Source: Prorocentrum cordatum (taxonomy: Eukaryota; Sar; Dinophyceae; Prorocentrales; Prorocentraceae). Taken from it: a stretch of 64,000 nt of DNA. The translations under genes and the position numbers were made by a program. Shown piece by piece: positions 9,247 through 22,230 of the stretch. The first letter of the stretch is position 1, and every line of letters begins with the position of its first letter. The stretch covers positions 72,632 through 136,631 of the forward strand of contig CAUYUJ010015033.1 of NCBI GenBank assembly GCA_963575745.1, read 5' to 3'. The notes under the pieces were generated by a model, which made no database searches, had not been told where the DNA came from, and was given only the letters and a program-made list of their open reading frames with translations.

Positions 9247-12200
9247 ACATGATCGACCCACGAACCCGGAAAGGAATATAGAAATATAGAGCATGACGGC
9301 GTTTCAAAGACACCTGATTGGGAGACGGGCAAATGCAATGCTGAGTGTATCGATCTTGATGTACCGTGCCGACGGCTGCGCTGTGCTGCGCCGTGCTGAA
9401 TTGCAATGCGCCATGCCGCGATTGTGCTATATAGCGTTGTGGATCGAGTGCTCCTTTGCATCCGAGTCCTGACCGAACTGATCTGGATCTTAAGCTCGAG
9501 CTGCCTCAGCACATGGTAACTGCTCCAGAGCTAATTGACAGGGGGACATGCCAGGAGGACGCGCCGCGGAACGTCCCAAGGGACGCGCCAGGCGACGTGC
9601 CACGGGACGTGCCATGGGCACGCACCGCGGGACGTGCCAAAGGGACGCGCTACGGAACGTGCCAATGGACGTGCCACGGGACGTGCCAGGGGACGATCCG
9701 CGCGACGTGCCAGGGAGGGTGACTCGCCACGGGACGCGCCACGGAACGTGCCAAGGAACGTGCCAAGGTGCAATGCTGAATGTATCGATCTTGAGGTACC
9801 GTGCCGACGGCTGTGCTGTGCTGCGCCGTGCTGAATTGCGATGTGCCATGCCGCGATTGTGCGGATCGAGTCCTCCTTTGAGTCCGAGTCCTGACCGAAC
9901 TGATCTGGATCTTAAGCTCGAGGTGCCTCAGCAGATGGTAGCTGCTCCAGAGCTAACTGACAGGGGGATAGGCTAGGAGGACGCGCCGCGGAACGTCCCA
10001 ATGGACGCGCCAAGCGACGGGCCAAGGGACGTGCCATGGGGACGCACCGCAGGACGTGCCAAAGGGACGCGCTACGGAATGTGCCAATGGACGTGCCACG
10101 GGACGTGCCAGGGGACGCGCCGCGCGACGTGCCAGGGCGACTCGCCACGCGCCAAATTGCAATGCTGAGTGCATCGATCTTGATGTACCGTGCCGAAGGC
10201 TGTGCTGTGCTGCGCCGTGCTGAATTGCGATGTGCCATGCCGCGATTGTGCTTTATATAGCGCCTGGGCGACCTGGACACGTGAAAACACGCGGTCCGCT
10301 CAAGACGTTCTCAGCACATCCTCATGCTAGACATCCGCCTGGGCAACCTGGACACGTGCAAACAAGCGTCTCGATCGAGACTTCCTCGACACATCCTCAT
10401 GCTAGACATCCGCCTGAGCGACCTGGACACGTGAAAACAAGCCTCTGGTTCGAGACATCCTCAACAAATCCTCATGCTAGACATCTGTCTGGGCAACCTG
10501 GAGGCGTGAAACCAAGCGTCTCGCTCGAGACATCCTCACGAAAACAAGCATATCACTTGAGAGATCCTCTGAATTCAGGTCCCCAGGAGAGGACAATATA
10601 TAACACCAAACAAGCGTTTCGCTCGAGACATCCTCAACAAATTCTGAAAAACATGATCGACCCACGAACCCGGAAAGGAATATAGAAATGTAAGGCATGG
10701 CAACTGTTCAAAGACACTTGATTGGGCGACGGGCAAATGCAATGCAGAATGTATCGATCTTAATGTACTGTGCCAGGGGCTGTGCTGTGCTGCACCGTGC
10801 TGAACTGCGATGTTCCATACCGCGATTGTGATCTACATAGCGTCGTGGATCGAGTCTTCCTTAACATCCGAGTCCTGACCGAACTGATCTGGATCTTAAG
10901 CTCGAGCTGACTGAGCAGATGGTAGCTGCCCCAGAACTAATCGACAGAGGGGACATGCCAGGAGGACGCGCCGCGGAACGTCCCAAGGGACGCGCCAAGC
11001 GACGTGCCAGGGGACGTGCCATGGGCACGCACCGCGTGACGTGCCAAGCGGACGCGCTACGGAACGTGCCAATGGACGTGCCGCGGGACGTGCCTGGGGG
11101 CGCGCCACGCGACGTGCCAGGGGGACTCGCCAAGGGACGCCCCAGGAAACGTGCCAAGTTGCAATGCTGAGTGTATCGATCTTGATGTACCATGCCGAAA
11201 TCTGTGCTGTGATGCGCCGTGCTGAACTGCGATGTGCCATGCCGCGATTGTGCTCTAGATAGCATTGTGGATCGAGTCCTCTTTGCATCCGAGTCCTGAC
11301 CGAACTGATCTGGATCTTAAGCTCGAGCTGCCTGAGCAGATGGTAGCTGCCCCAGAACTAATCGACAGAGGGGACATGCCAGGAGGACGCGCCGCGGAAC
11401 GTCCCAAGGGACGCGCCAAGCGACGTGCCAGGGGACGTGCCATGGGCACGCACCGCGTGACGTGCAAAGCGGACGCGCTACGGAACGTGCCAATGGACGT
11501 GCCGCGGGACGTGCCAGGGGGCGCGCCACGCGACGTGCCAGGGGGACTCGCCAAGGGACGCCCCACGGAACGTGCCAAGTTGCAATGCTGAGTGTGTCGA
11601 TCTTGATGTACCATGCCGAAATCTGTGCTGTGCTGCGCCGTGCTGAACTGCGATGTGCCATGCCGCGATTGTGCTCTAGATAGCGTTGTGGATCGAGTCC
11701 TCTTTGCATCCGAGTCCTGACCGAACTGATCTGGATCTTAAGCTCGAGCTGCCTGAACACATAGTAGCTGCCCCAGAGCTAATTGACAGGGGACCATGCC
11801 AGGAGGACGCGCCGCGGAACGTCTCAAGGGACGCGCCAAGCGACGTGCCAGGGGACGTGCCATGGGGACGCACCGCGGGACGTGCAAGGGGACGCGCTAC
11901 GGAAGTGCAATGGATGGCCTCGGGATGTGACAGGGACGCGCCCACGCGACCGTGCGGGGGACTCGCCAAGGGCGCCCCACGGAACGTGCCAAGGAACGTG
12001 CCAAGTTGCAATGCTGTGTCTATCGATCTTGATCGTACTGATGCGCATTTCTTCCTTAAGTCTGTGCTGTGCTGCACCGTGCTGAATTACGATGTGCAAT
12101 GCCGCGGTTGTGCTCTATAGCGTCGTGGATCGAGTCTGCCTTTGCATCCGAGTCCTGACCGAACTGATCTGGATCTTAAGCTCGAGCTGCCTGAACACAT

Positions 12201-12350
12201 AGTATCTGCCCCAGAGCTATTTGACAGGGGGACATGCCAGGAGGACGCGACGCGGAACGTCTCAAGGGACCCGCCAAGCGACGTGCCAAGGGACGTGCCA
12301 TGGGGACGCACCGCGGGACGTGCCAAGGGGACGCGCTACGGAACGTGCTG
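9247..12350. repeat. Macrosatellite of about 425-bp units with internal minisatellite
   Basis: The anchor GCAATGCTGAGTGTATCGATC recurs near 9335, 9769, 10160, 10738, 11161, 11581 and 12009. Spacing is 391-434 bases except 578 where a second repeat is inserted. Each unit has three parts: a conserved 130-base block with alternating TGCTGTGCTGC runs, a block reading ATCCGAGTCCTGACCGAAC through CTCGAGCTGCC, and 150-200 bases of a degenerate 10-11-base minisatellite (GGACGTGCCA / GGACGCGCCA). Copies at 9247 and 10651 start with CATGATCGACCCACGAACC, probably the true 5' end. Open frames rich in ARPLARSVA come from the minisatellite and are not genes. Confidence 0.92.
10262..10650. repeat. 76-bp tandem repeat inserted in the macrosatellite
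   Basis: Four units begin with GC(A/G)ACCTGGACACGTG near 10266, 10343, 10418 and 10494 and share CATCCTCATGCTAGACATC. The GCTCGAGACATCC motif is embedded in each. The array ends at a new CATGATCGACCCACGAACC start, so it sits between two macrosatellite copies. Confidence 0.85.
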
Positions 12351-12900
12351 GGGACAAGCGTTTCGCTCGAGACATCCTGCCAACATCCTCTGAATTCCTG
12401 CGCGCGGGGCGCGGACGCGCGAGACATCCTCGAAATTCTTGCGAGCGGGACGTGTAAACAAGCATTTTGCCTGAGACATCCTCTGAATTCTGGACCCCCA
12501 CGAGGCCCCCCACGAGGCCCCCGCTCGAGACATCCCCCAATTTTGCAAAACCAGCGGTTCGCTCGAAACGTCTTCAACAAATTATGAAAGACAAGCATTT
12601 CGCTCGAGACATCCTGCCAAAATTCTAGGAAATCCTAGCAAAACAAACGAATTAGTCGAGACATCCTCGAAATTCCTGCGCGCGGGACGCGGCACGCGCG
12701 AGACATCATCGGAATTCCTGCGCGCGGGGCGCTTTTCCGTGTCGCGGTCGGCTCTGCAAATCCAGCGTTTGGCTCGAGACATCCTCAACAAATTCTGAAA
12801 ACAAGCGTTTCGCTCGAGACATCCCCAACTCTGCAAAACCAGCGTTCCGCTCGAGACATTCCAAAAGATTTGAAAACAAGCGTTTCGCTAGCGACATCCT
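12351..12900. repeat. Second array of the GCTCGAGACATCC motif
   Basis: Same family as 8181-9245, with GAATTCCTGCGCGCGGGGC and CTCTGAATTCTGG blocks and several TTTCGCTCGAGACATCC copies. One block at 12485-12520 is locally duplicated (CACGAGGCCCC twice). No gene is supported. Confidence 0.85.
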
Positions 12901-13240
12901 CAAAAATAATTCCGCCGGCCCCCTTCGACCTCGTTATTTATCGCACAAGAATCCGCCGGCCCCCTTCAAGTAAAAACCGGGGGGTAAACCTACTAAAAGA
13001 GAACCCTGGGCTCATGCCCTCTCCGGGAAAGTAAAAACCGGGGGGGTAAACCTACTAAAAGAGAACCCTGGGCTCATGCCCTTTCCGGGAAAAAGCGTTT
13101 CGCTCGAGACAACCTCAAACTTTAATTTGCCAGCCCTCTTCCCACTCGTTATTTATCGCAAAAGAAATCCGCCGGCCCTCTTCCCGTCAGATCCGGGGGT
13201 AAACAGCTAAAAGAGAACCCTGGGCCTGCGCCCTTTCCGG
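12901..13240. repeat. Repeat with TTATTTATCGCA and CCTTTCCGGGAAAA blocks
   Basis: Two near-identical copies at about 12972-13030 and 13030-13092 read AAAAACCGGGG..TAAACCTACTAAAAGAGAACCCTGGG, followed by CATGCCC(T)TTCCGGGAAA. A third, diverged copy lies at 13185-13232. Related sequence occurs at 9120-9245 and 17270-17355, so this is a dispersed family. No coding potential is seen. Confidence 0.85.
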
Positions 13241-13735
13241 GAAAAACACAACGGAGTTGCCACATTTCTCAAATTCGATGGCACCCCTCAGGCAGATCGG
13301 CGGGATCAGGGTCCAAAAACACACGGGATTTGCCACATTACTGAAATTTGCTGCCACCCCTCACGCAGATCGGCGGGGTCAGGGTCCAAAAACACATGGG
13401 ATTTGCCACATGCCTGACATTCGGTGGCACCTCTCACGCAGATCGACGGGGTCAGGGTGCAAAAACACAAAGCATTTGCCACATGTCTCAAATTCGACAG
13501 CACCCCTCGGTCCAAAAACACAACGGAGTTGCCACATTTCTGAAATTTGGTGGCACCCCTCACGCAGATCGGCGGGGTCAGGGTCCAAAAACACAGGGGA
13601 TTCTCAACATTTCTGAGATTCGGTGGCACCCCTCACGCGGATCGACAGGGTCAGGGTCCAAAAACACACGGGATTTGCCACATTTCTGAAATTCGGCGGC
13701 ACCTCTCACGCAGATCCTTAGGGTCAGGGTCCAAC
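13241..13735. repeat. 73-bp tandem satellite, about seven units
   Basis: GCCACAT starts units near 13258, 13332, 13405, 13478, 13531, 13604 and 13677. Spacing is 73 bases except one 53-base unit with a 20-base deletion. Each unit includes CACGCAGATCGGCGGGGTC and GGTCCAAAAACACA. The unit is not a multiple of three, so short frames in both directions are artefacts. Confidence 0.93.
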
Positions 13736-13900
13736 ATGATCGACCCACGAACCCGGAAAGGAATATAGAAACGTAAAGCATGGCAACGTTTTCAAAGACA
13801 CCTGATTGGGTGACGGGCAAATGCAATGCTGAGTGTATCGATCTTGATGTACCGTGCCGAGGCCTGTGCTGTGCTGCACCGTGCTGAATTGCGATGTGCC
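13736..13900. repeat. Truncated macrosatellite copy at the assembly gap
   Basis: Begins with CATGATCGACCCACGAACC and continues through the ATCGATCTTGATGTACCGTG block, exactly like the copies at 9247 and 10651, then is interrupted by the run of N. Confidence 0.9.
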
Positions 13901-14000
13901 NNNNNNNNNNNNNNNNNNNNNNNNNNNNNNNNNNNNNNNNNNNNNNNNNNNNNNNNNNNNNNNNNNNNNNNNNNNNNNNNNNNNNNNNNNNNNNNNNNNN
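13901..14000. other. Assembly gap of 100 N
   Basis: Exactly 100 N, the conventional placeholder for a scaffold gap of unknown size. The left flank is inside a macrosatellite unit and the right flank is unrelated, so repeat collapse is the likely cause. Protein frames drawn across it are meaningless. Confidence 0.99.
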
Positions 14001-14229
14001 CACTGACGCCCTCTGGCTTCGCCTTTCCCCTCCTCCCATCCCTCACCCTCGACCTCCTCATTGTGTATCACCCTCACCCCTGGTCCTCCTCCTCCTCCTC
14101 CTCCTGCTGCTGGTGCTGCTCCGTTCGTTCTCCTTATAGATAACTCCTCCCTGTCGCACCCCGAGGCCAAGTTTAGGGCGGGCTGGGCGTTTCGCCTGAG
14201 ACTTCCTCACCATTTATGACTCTGAAGCT
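14001..14229. other. Gap-adjacent low-complexity DNA
   Basis: Contains a short CTC run (14084-14105) and the motif TTTCGCCTGAGACTTCCTC near 14190, a hybrid of the 8-17 kb motif and the 160-bp repeat found further right. No gene seen. Confidence 0.6.
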
Positions 14230-14487
14230 TAAAAACTGACAACCGTTTCACAGATGGAGGGCGGACGGTTTTCAAAATGTGGCTCTCGCCTTAGCGCCGC
14301 GCACATTCGTTCTAAAGAATTGCACGAGCTTCACGGATTGAGGGCGGGTGGTTTTCAAAATGTGGCTCTCGCCTTAGCGACGCGCACAGTCGTTTTAAAA
14401 TGTTGCAAGGAGTTTCACGGTTTGAAGGCGGGTGGTTTTCAAAATGTGGCTCTCGCCTTGGCGCCGCGCACATTCGCTTCGTTTTAA
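14230..14487. repeat. About 85-88-bp tandem repeat, three units
   Basis: Units share TTCACGGATTGAGGGCGG, GGTTTTCAAAATGTGGCTC and CTTAGCGCCGCGCACATTCG. The same family recurs near 17365-17465 in this orientation, at 29225-29475 in the opposite orientation, and in degenerate form at about 18950-19990. It is a dispersed satellite family. Confidence 0.9.
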
Positions 14488-16150
14488 ACATGATCGACCC
14501 ACGAACCCGGAAAGGAATATAGAAATGTAACGCATGGCAACGTTTTCAAAGACACCTGATTGGGTGGCGGGCAAGTGCAATGCTGATTATATCGATCTTG
14601 ATGTACCGTGCCGAGGGCTGTGCTGTGCTGCGCCGTGCTGAATTGCGATGTGCCATGGCGCGATTGTGCTAGCCTCGTGGATCGAGTCCTCCTTTGCATC
14701 CGAGTCCTGACCGAACTGATCTGGATCTGAAGCTCGAGCTGCCTGAACACATAGTCACATAGAAGCTGCCCCAGAGCTAATGGACAGGGGGACATGCCAG
14801 AGCGAGGATCGCGCCGCGAATACGTCCCAAGGGATACCCTGGGTACTGCGCCCAGGCGACGTGCCAGGAGGGGGGGGACATGCCACTGGGGGTTCGCAAC
14901 CGCGGGGATCGTTGCCCAAGGGGACGCGCTACGGAAGGCCAATGGACTTGTGCCACGGGATTGTGCCACGGGACGCGCCACGCGACGTGCCAGGGGACTC
15001 GCCAAGGGAAACCCCACACGGAACGTGCCAAGGAAAAAACGTGCAAATTGCAATGCTGATTGTATCGATCTTGATGTACCGTGCCGAGAGCTGTGCTGTG
15101 CTGCACCGTGCTGAATTGCGATGTGCCATGCCGCGGTTGTGCTCTATAGCGTCGTGGATCGAGTCTTCCTTTGCATCCGAGTCCTGACCGAAATGATCTG
15201 GATCTGAAGCTCGAGCTGCCTGAACACATAGTAGCTGCCCTAGAGCTAATGGACAGGGGGACATGCCAGGAGGACGCGTCGCGAAACGTCCCAAGGGACG
15301 CGCCAGGCGACGTGCCAGGGGACGTGCCATGGGGACGTGCCATGGGGTCGCACCGTAGGACGTGCCAAGGGGACGCGCTACGGAACGTGCCAATGGATGT
15401 GCCACGGAATGTGCCAGGGGACGCGCCACGCGACGTGCCAGGGGGACTCGCCAAGGGACGCCCCACGGAAAACGTTGCCAGCAAGAAAACGTGCCAAATT
15501 GCAATGCTGAGTGTATCGATCTTGATGTACCGTGCCGAGGGCTGTGCTGTGCTGCGCCGTGCTGAATTGCGATGTGCCATGGCGCGATTGTGCGCTATAG
15601 CCTCGTGGATCGAGTCCTCCTTTGCATCCGAGTCCTGACCGAACTGATCTGGATCTTAAGCTCGAGCTGCCTGAACACATAGTATCTGCCCCAGAGCTAA
15701 TGGACTGGGGGACATGCCAGGAGGACCCAACGGCGCCCAAGCGAAACGTCCCAAGGGCATGCGCCAGGCGACGTGCCAGGGGACGTGCATGGGCGGTTGA
15801 ACGCGGGACCAAGTGCCAACGGGGACGCGCCTACGGAACGTGCACATGGATTGTGCCACGGGATGTGCCAGGGGAACCGCACCACCACAATCACTGCGAC
15901 GACCGTCGCGACGGCCCCAGAGCTAATGGACAGGGGACCATGCCAGGAGGACGCGCCGCGAAACGTCCCAAGGGATGCGCCAGGCGACGTGCCAGGGGAC
16001 GCGCCATGGGGTCGCACCGTAGGACGTGCCAAAGGGACGCGCTACGGAACGTGCCAATGGAGGTGCCACGGAATGTGCCAGGGGACGCGCCACGCGACGT
16101 GCCAGGGGGACTCGCCAAGGGACGCCCCACGGAACGTGCCAAGCGAGCGT
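14488..16150. repeat. Macrosatellite array, second block
   Basis: Starts with the canonical CATGATCGACCCACGAACC end at 14489. The GCAATGCTGA anchor occurs near 14576, 15050 and 15500. The minisatellite parts at 14790-15040, 15260-15490 and 15720-16145 are more diverged than in the first block, with small insertions such as CACCACCACAATCAC near 15880. Confidence 0.9.
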
Positions 16151-17120
16151 GACGTGAATCCTCTGAATTCCTGCGAGCGGGACGTGAAAACAAGCATTTC
16201 GCCTGAGACATCCTCTGAATTCTGGCCCCCCACGAGGCCCCCGCTCGAGACATCCCCCAATTTTGCAAAACCAGCGTTTCGCTCGAGACATCCTCAACAA
16301 ATTATGAAAAACAAGCGTTTCGCTCGAGAAATCCTCTCAAAATCACAAGAAATCCTCGCCAAACAAACCAATTTGTCGAGACATCCTCAACATTCCTGCG
16401 CGCGGGACGCGGCACGCGCGAGACATCCTCTGAATTCCTGCGAGCGGGACGTGAAAACAAGCATTTCGCCTGAGACATCCTCTGAATTCTGGCACCCCAC
16501 GAAACCCCCGCTCGAGACATTTTGCAAAACCAGCGTTTCGCTCGAGACATCCTCGACAAATTCTGAAAACAGCCAGAATCCAAAGAATTCCTGGCAAATC
16601 AAGCGAATTAGTCGAGGAACATCCTCAACAAATTATGAAAAACAAGCGTTTCGACTCGGAGAATTTACCGCCCGTGAAAAATCCAAAAGAATTTCGCCTA
16701 AACAAAAACGAATTAATTAAGCCCGAGACCATCCTTCAAAATTCCGCGCGCGGGGCGCGGGCACGCCCGCGCATGACGACAGCGGGAAATTCCTGAGCGC
16801 GATGATGTGGAAAACAAGCATTTCGCTTGAGACATCCTCTCAATTCTGGCCACCCACGAGGCTCCCGCTCGAGACATCCCCCAAATTTTGCAAAACCAGC
16901 GTTTCGCTCGAGACATCCTCAACAAATTCTGGAAAACAAGCGTTTCGCTCGAGATATCCTGCCAAAATCCAAAGAAATCCTGGCAAAACAAGCGAATTAG
17001 TCGAGACATCCTCGAAATTCCTGCGCGCGGGGCGCGGCACGCGCGATACATCCTCGGAATTCCTGCGCGCGGAGCGCTTTTCTGCGTCGCGGTCGGGGCT
17101 CCAGACCCCGTTATTTGTCG
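16151..17120. repeat. Third array of the GCTCGAGACATCC motif
   Basis: More than a dozen motif copies alternate with GAATTCCTGCGCGCGGGAC, TCTGAATTCTGGC(C/A)CCCC and AACAAATTCTGAAAA blocks. About 16160-16330 and 16430-16640 are duplicates of each other. Same family as 8181-9245 and 12351-12900. Confidence 0.85.
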
Positions 17121-17465
17121 AGGATTCTGCGAAAAACGCTCCGCACCCTCTTTTTTACAAAGGAAAACGGGGGTCTGCGGACCCCGTTTTTTATCGAGGA
17201 TCCGAGATGGGGGGCGCACTTTCCTCGAGCGGGCACGCACGAAACGCACTTTTTCAAAAAAAACAGCACTTTACCTCGTTATTTATCGCACAAAAATTCG
17301 CCGGCAAAAACCGGGGGGGTTCTTTAAACCTACTAAAAGCCCTTTCCGGGAAAAATTCAAGGGTTTCACGGATTGAGGGCGGTTCCTTTTCAAAATGCGG
17401 CTATCGCTTAGCGCCGCGCACATTCATTCGTTTTACAAAATTTCAAGAGTTTCACGGATTCCCAT
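17121..17465. repeat. Mixed dispersed repeats
   Basis: An ACGGGGGTCTGCGGACCCCGT palindrome-like stretch lies near 17168-17190. It is followed by a diverged TTATTTATCGCACAAAAATTCG copy and one unit of the 88-bp family (17365-17440). No gene. Confidence 0.75.
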
Positions 17466-17770
17466 GATCAACGTACCAGCAATTGTGTTTTGGAAAGATT
17501 TAGGATTATGCGGGCGCAACAGTTATGTAGATTCGCTGTGTTGAAGTCCAAACAATTGCGTTCTGGCACGATTCTGGATCGTCAAGACGCAGCAGTCAGG
17601 TTGATACGTGGCGTTGAGATCCCGAGAACAATGTTTTGGCACGATTCAGGATCTTCAAACTGTTGTCTTCAAACCAGGCAGTTCCCTCAATGGAAATGAA
17701 CCGTTATAAGGGCCTATGGAGAGGAAGCTTGGAGGAAGGGTTAATTCCAACATCGTTGATGACTCTTGGG
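17466..17770. other. Degenerate repeat, no gene seen
   Basis: Three weakly similar segments carry CAATTG(T/C)GTTTTGG or TTCTGGCACGATTC(T/A)GGATC at about 60-70-base spacing. Frames are short and lack any recognisable family. Confidence 0.5.
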
Positions 17771-17779
17771 TTTCCACTT

Positions 17780-17872
17780 AGCATCCTCCTCCTCCTCCTC
17801 CTCCTCCTCCTCCTCCTCCTCCTCCTCCTGGTCCTCCTGTTCCTCCTCCCCTTCCTCCTCTTACCCCTTCCC
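17780..17872. repeat. TCC triplet microsatellite
   Basis: A pure CTC/TCC run followed by interrupted TCCTCC and CCCCTTC. The long Ser or Leu frames through it are artefacts. Confidence 0.95.
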
Positions 17873-18438
17873 CCTTCTTGAGGAAATCAAGCGGTACCGA
17901 TACCGCTACTCCCCCGACCTCTCCCGGGGTGCGTTCCGACCAGAATCTCGAGACGAATCCAGCAATGGTGACGAGGGCCACCCAGGAGGCCCAAAAGTTC
18001 GAAGACGAGGCATGGGCAGCGTATCGGTACCTCTTCCTCCTTCCCCCTTCATCCCCTTCCTTCCTCCGCCCTCCTCCCCACCCGCCCTCGCCGCCCAGGC
18101 GCGGTGCCGGGCAGTCGGCCACTCGCAAGTGATCCTGGGTAAGAGTGACCGTTGGTGCGCGGCTTTTTGGGGGCCGCGGGGGGACCAAACATAAGTGCGC
18201 AAGACGCTACCATCGCACCGCGCTCGACGGTCGGGGGGGGCCCGATGAGCCCGCACTGAAGGTCACTCCGGCGAAGGGTCACTCTTGCGTGCAGCCGAGG
18301 CAGGGCCCCCGTTTGCGGGCGCCCCGGGCGCGCCATTTGTGCCTCTCGTTCAGCGCCATGGCTGTCCCCACGAACGGCGGGGCGGCCGGGCCCCGGCTCC
18401 GTGGTCGCTCGGCCGCCGCCGAGAGCCAGGGCGTCCAG
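17873..18438. other. GC-rich DNA without recognisable gene
   Basis: Two related segments start with CGGTACCGATACCG (17892) and GTATCGGTACC (18020). Overlapping frames on both strands give Arg-, Pro- and Gly-rich products with no family signature. Confidence 0.4.
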
Positions 18439-18935
18439 GAGCCACTTGAGGAGGAGGAGAGGAGGAGGAGGAGGAGGAGGAGGAGGAAGGAGGAGGAGGA
18501 GGAGGGAGGAGGAAGAGGAGATAGAGGAGGAGCAGGACAAGGAGGAGATAAGGAAGGAGGAGGAGGAGGAGGAGGAGGAGAAGGAGGGAGGAGGAGGAGG
18601 CGGATGACGTGAAGGAGGAGGAGGAGGAGGAGGAGGAGTGAGGAGGAGAGAGGAGAGAGGAGAGAGGGGGGGAGAGGGGAGAGGAGGAGGAGGAGGAGGA
18701 GGAAAAGGAGGATGAAGAAGTGTAGGCAGGAGGAGGAGGAGGAGGAGGAGGAGGAGGAGGAGGAGGGAGAAGGAGGAGGAGCTAGAGGAGGAGCAGGACG
18801 AGGAGGAGGTAAGGGAGGAGGAGGAGGAGGAGGAGGGAGGAGAAGGAGGCGGATGACGTGAAGGAGGAGGAGGAAAGAGGAGAGAGGGAGAGAGGAGGGA
18901 GAGGGGAGAGGGGAGGAGGAGGAGGAGGAGGACCG
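18439..18935. repeat. GGA polypurine microsatellite
   Basis: About 500 bases of (GGA)n with AAGGAGG and AGAGGAG interruptions on the plus strand. A block at about 18520-18620 recurs at about 18780-18870, each containing GGCGGATGACGTGAAGGAGG, so it expanded in larger steps as well. Confidence 0.95.
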
Positions 18936-19990
<1,055 letters not shown>

Positions 19991-19997
19991 AACGATC

Positions 19998-20021
19998 CCA
20001 CCACGCACACACACACACACT

Positions 20022-20059
<38 letters not shown>

Positions 20060-20125
20060 CACACACACACACACACGCACACACGCACACACGCACACAC
20101 GCACACACGCATACACACACACACA

Positions 20126-20158
<33 letters not shown>

Positions 20159-20190
20159 GCACACACGCGCACACACACACACTTTTCAGC
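19998..20190. repeat. CA microsatellite with CG interruptions
   Basis: A (CA)n tract with periodic ACGCACAC interruptions. Further CA tracts lie at 20563-20583, 20703-20756 and 21095-21131, each between short unique segments. Confidence 0.95.
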
Positions 20191-20723
20191 CGCAGCGCAG
20201 CAGAGGCAATGCGCACGCGCGTCTGTGCGAGACTGGGGCACACACACACACTTTTCCGGTCGTCCGCAGGCCGGCGCAACGCCACGCCGTCCAAAGAAGT
20301 CGCCGGCGCGCACGCGCCGGAAGACAAAGCAAGGAAGGAGCACGCCGGGCCCGCGGAGCGCCGAGGCGGCGGGTACAGAACTCACGCGATGCAAGGCCAG
20401 AGCCGGCCAAGGGAAAGAACGACCAGGGGACAGCGAGGCAAGGGAAAGGAGGACCAAGCAAAGAGAGGGAAAAGCGAGGAGCGAGGAGCGACAGCGGACA
20501 GCCGAGCGGGGAGACGGACGGGCACGAAAGACACGGGCCAACCAGTAGGGGAGGGGAAGCCCACACACACACACACACACACACGGGAAAGGCAAGGCCC
20601 TGAAAGAAGGAGCCAGCCGCGGAGGGGGGCGAGAGGGAAGAAGGAGACACACCACAAAGGCGGGAGGGGAGAATGAACGGGCCATTGGGCGGCCGAACCT
20701 CTACACACACACGCACACACAAG

Positions 20724-20758
<35 letters not shown>

Positions 20759-21093
20759 TTTTGGCGCCGCAGCCCCACGCGCAGCGACGGGCGTCCAAAG
20801 GTCGGAAAACAGGGCGTGCGCGCGCGTCTGAATAGCCAGCCGTAAATCATCACTGCATGGATCAGCGGGGGGTCAGAAGAGGTAAGCCGGTAACCGACCG
20901 GCATGGAAAGGACACACTGGGAGGGCAAAAGAGGGGGGAACACTGGAGACTACAGTGATACCATAGCCTGGCGACTGGCAGAAAGGCAGGACATGGCACA
21001 AGGAAGCCCAGGGACAGCAGTGGCGGCGTGGGCACCAAAAAGGCTGCCCCGAGGAGGTAGCAGCGCCAGCAATCCCGTACGTCGGCTGTGAAC

Positions 21094-21094
<1 letters not shown>
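20191..21094. other. Segments between CA tracts, no gene recognised
   Basis: Unique-looking GC-rich DNA holding two of the CA tracts. A near-duplicate TTTTC(A/C)G..CGCAG junction with CACACACACACTTTTC occurs twice (about 20175 and 20246). Frames give cysteine/valine or histidine/threonine repeats from CA tracts only. Confidence 0.45.
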
Positions 21095-21131
<37 letters not shown>

Positions 21132-21134
<3 letters not shown>

Positions 21135-22230
21135 CCTTGAAACCGCTGCGGCATGCAAACATCAGGGTCGTTGTTGTGGGAACTCTTCGGCGAAACGTCC
21201 AGCCCGCCCTACAGATACGTCTGGGGGCGCGACAGGGAGGACATATTCATAAGGACACTGATGGGGGAGGAAGAGGAGGAGAAGGAAGAGGAGGAGGAGG
21301 AGGAGGAGCAGGAGGAGGGGCAGGGGACGGAGGAGGGAGGAGGGAGAAAGAGGTAGGAGGAGGGAGGGAAGGGGGCAGGTGGAGAATACATGGGGATGAA
21401 GAGGTGGGATGAGGAGAAGAACTCGGTGAGAGATGAAAGGGCCCGAATGGAAGGCAACGTTGACGGGCCAGTGCTGCCGCAGGGAGGTTTCGGGCCCCCC
21501 CGTGATGTTTCGTGTGGTACCAGCCCCCCAAGGATACCGGGCTCCTGTACTAAGATGTGCCACGTGCTATATCTTTCCCCGCCTCTTTTGCCGTGCTGTT
21601 GCCTCTGATGAATGTGGAATATGCGTAGCCCCAACTCGTAATGAAAGCAAGAAGAAAGGAAGGAAACAAGGGGGAGAAGCAGGGCGGAGGGCGGAGGAAA
21701 GAAGATGGCGGATTGGCATGCCCGCGAAGAGGCAGGGTCCGGGAAGAAGGAGCGCCTGTCAGGGAGGACGGGCGGGTGAGAGATAGCATGTGGGTTTCCC
21801 CACTCTCCACTCTGGTGTTTTTGTTGGTTCCTGTGTGTCCCCTTTTTTTCCCATATCATTGGCAATATGGCTGGGACACATCTGCCCCGATGTGGTTGAC
21901 GCTGCTGCTGCGCGGTTGTGTGATGCATCAGTTTGTGATGCATCAGTTTGTGCTGTGTTGCCGTGTCTGTTACAAGAAATAATAAATTGCAGAAGCGTGC
22001 GAAATTGCGAGCCCACATGCCCAATACAGTGGTTGTGTAAGGTGCCTTTGGCACAAACTATGATGTTTCCCTGCGGACGCGTGACACGCTGACGCCCGCC
22101 CCAGATGGGCCGACTGAGACATGCCCCATCCCACAAAGTGGGAGAAATGTCAGAAGATGGCATGGACAAGTTTTGCCACAGATATCATCTTGCGGTTACG
22201 GTACTAACTTTCAGCGAGCCTCGGAGCGCT
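21132..22230. other. Mixed sequence with GGA tract, no gene recognised
   Basis: A GGA tract occupies about 21265-21375. Near 21921-21953 a 16-base unit (GATGCATCAGTTTGT plus one base) is repeated in tandem. Frames on both strands have no family signature. Confidence 0.4.

Noticed and set aside
9490-12100. Arg/Pro/Ala-rich frames (ARPLARSVARP and similar)
   Set aside because: Direct translation of the GGACGTGCCA minisatellite in several frames at once.
13792-14170. Frames running across the N gap
   Set aside because: Gap bases are unknown, so these translations have no meaning.
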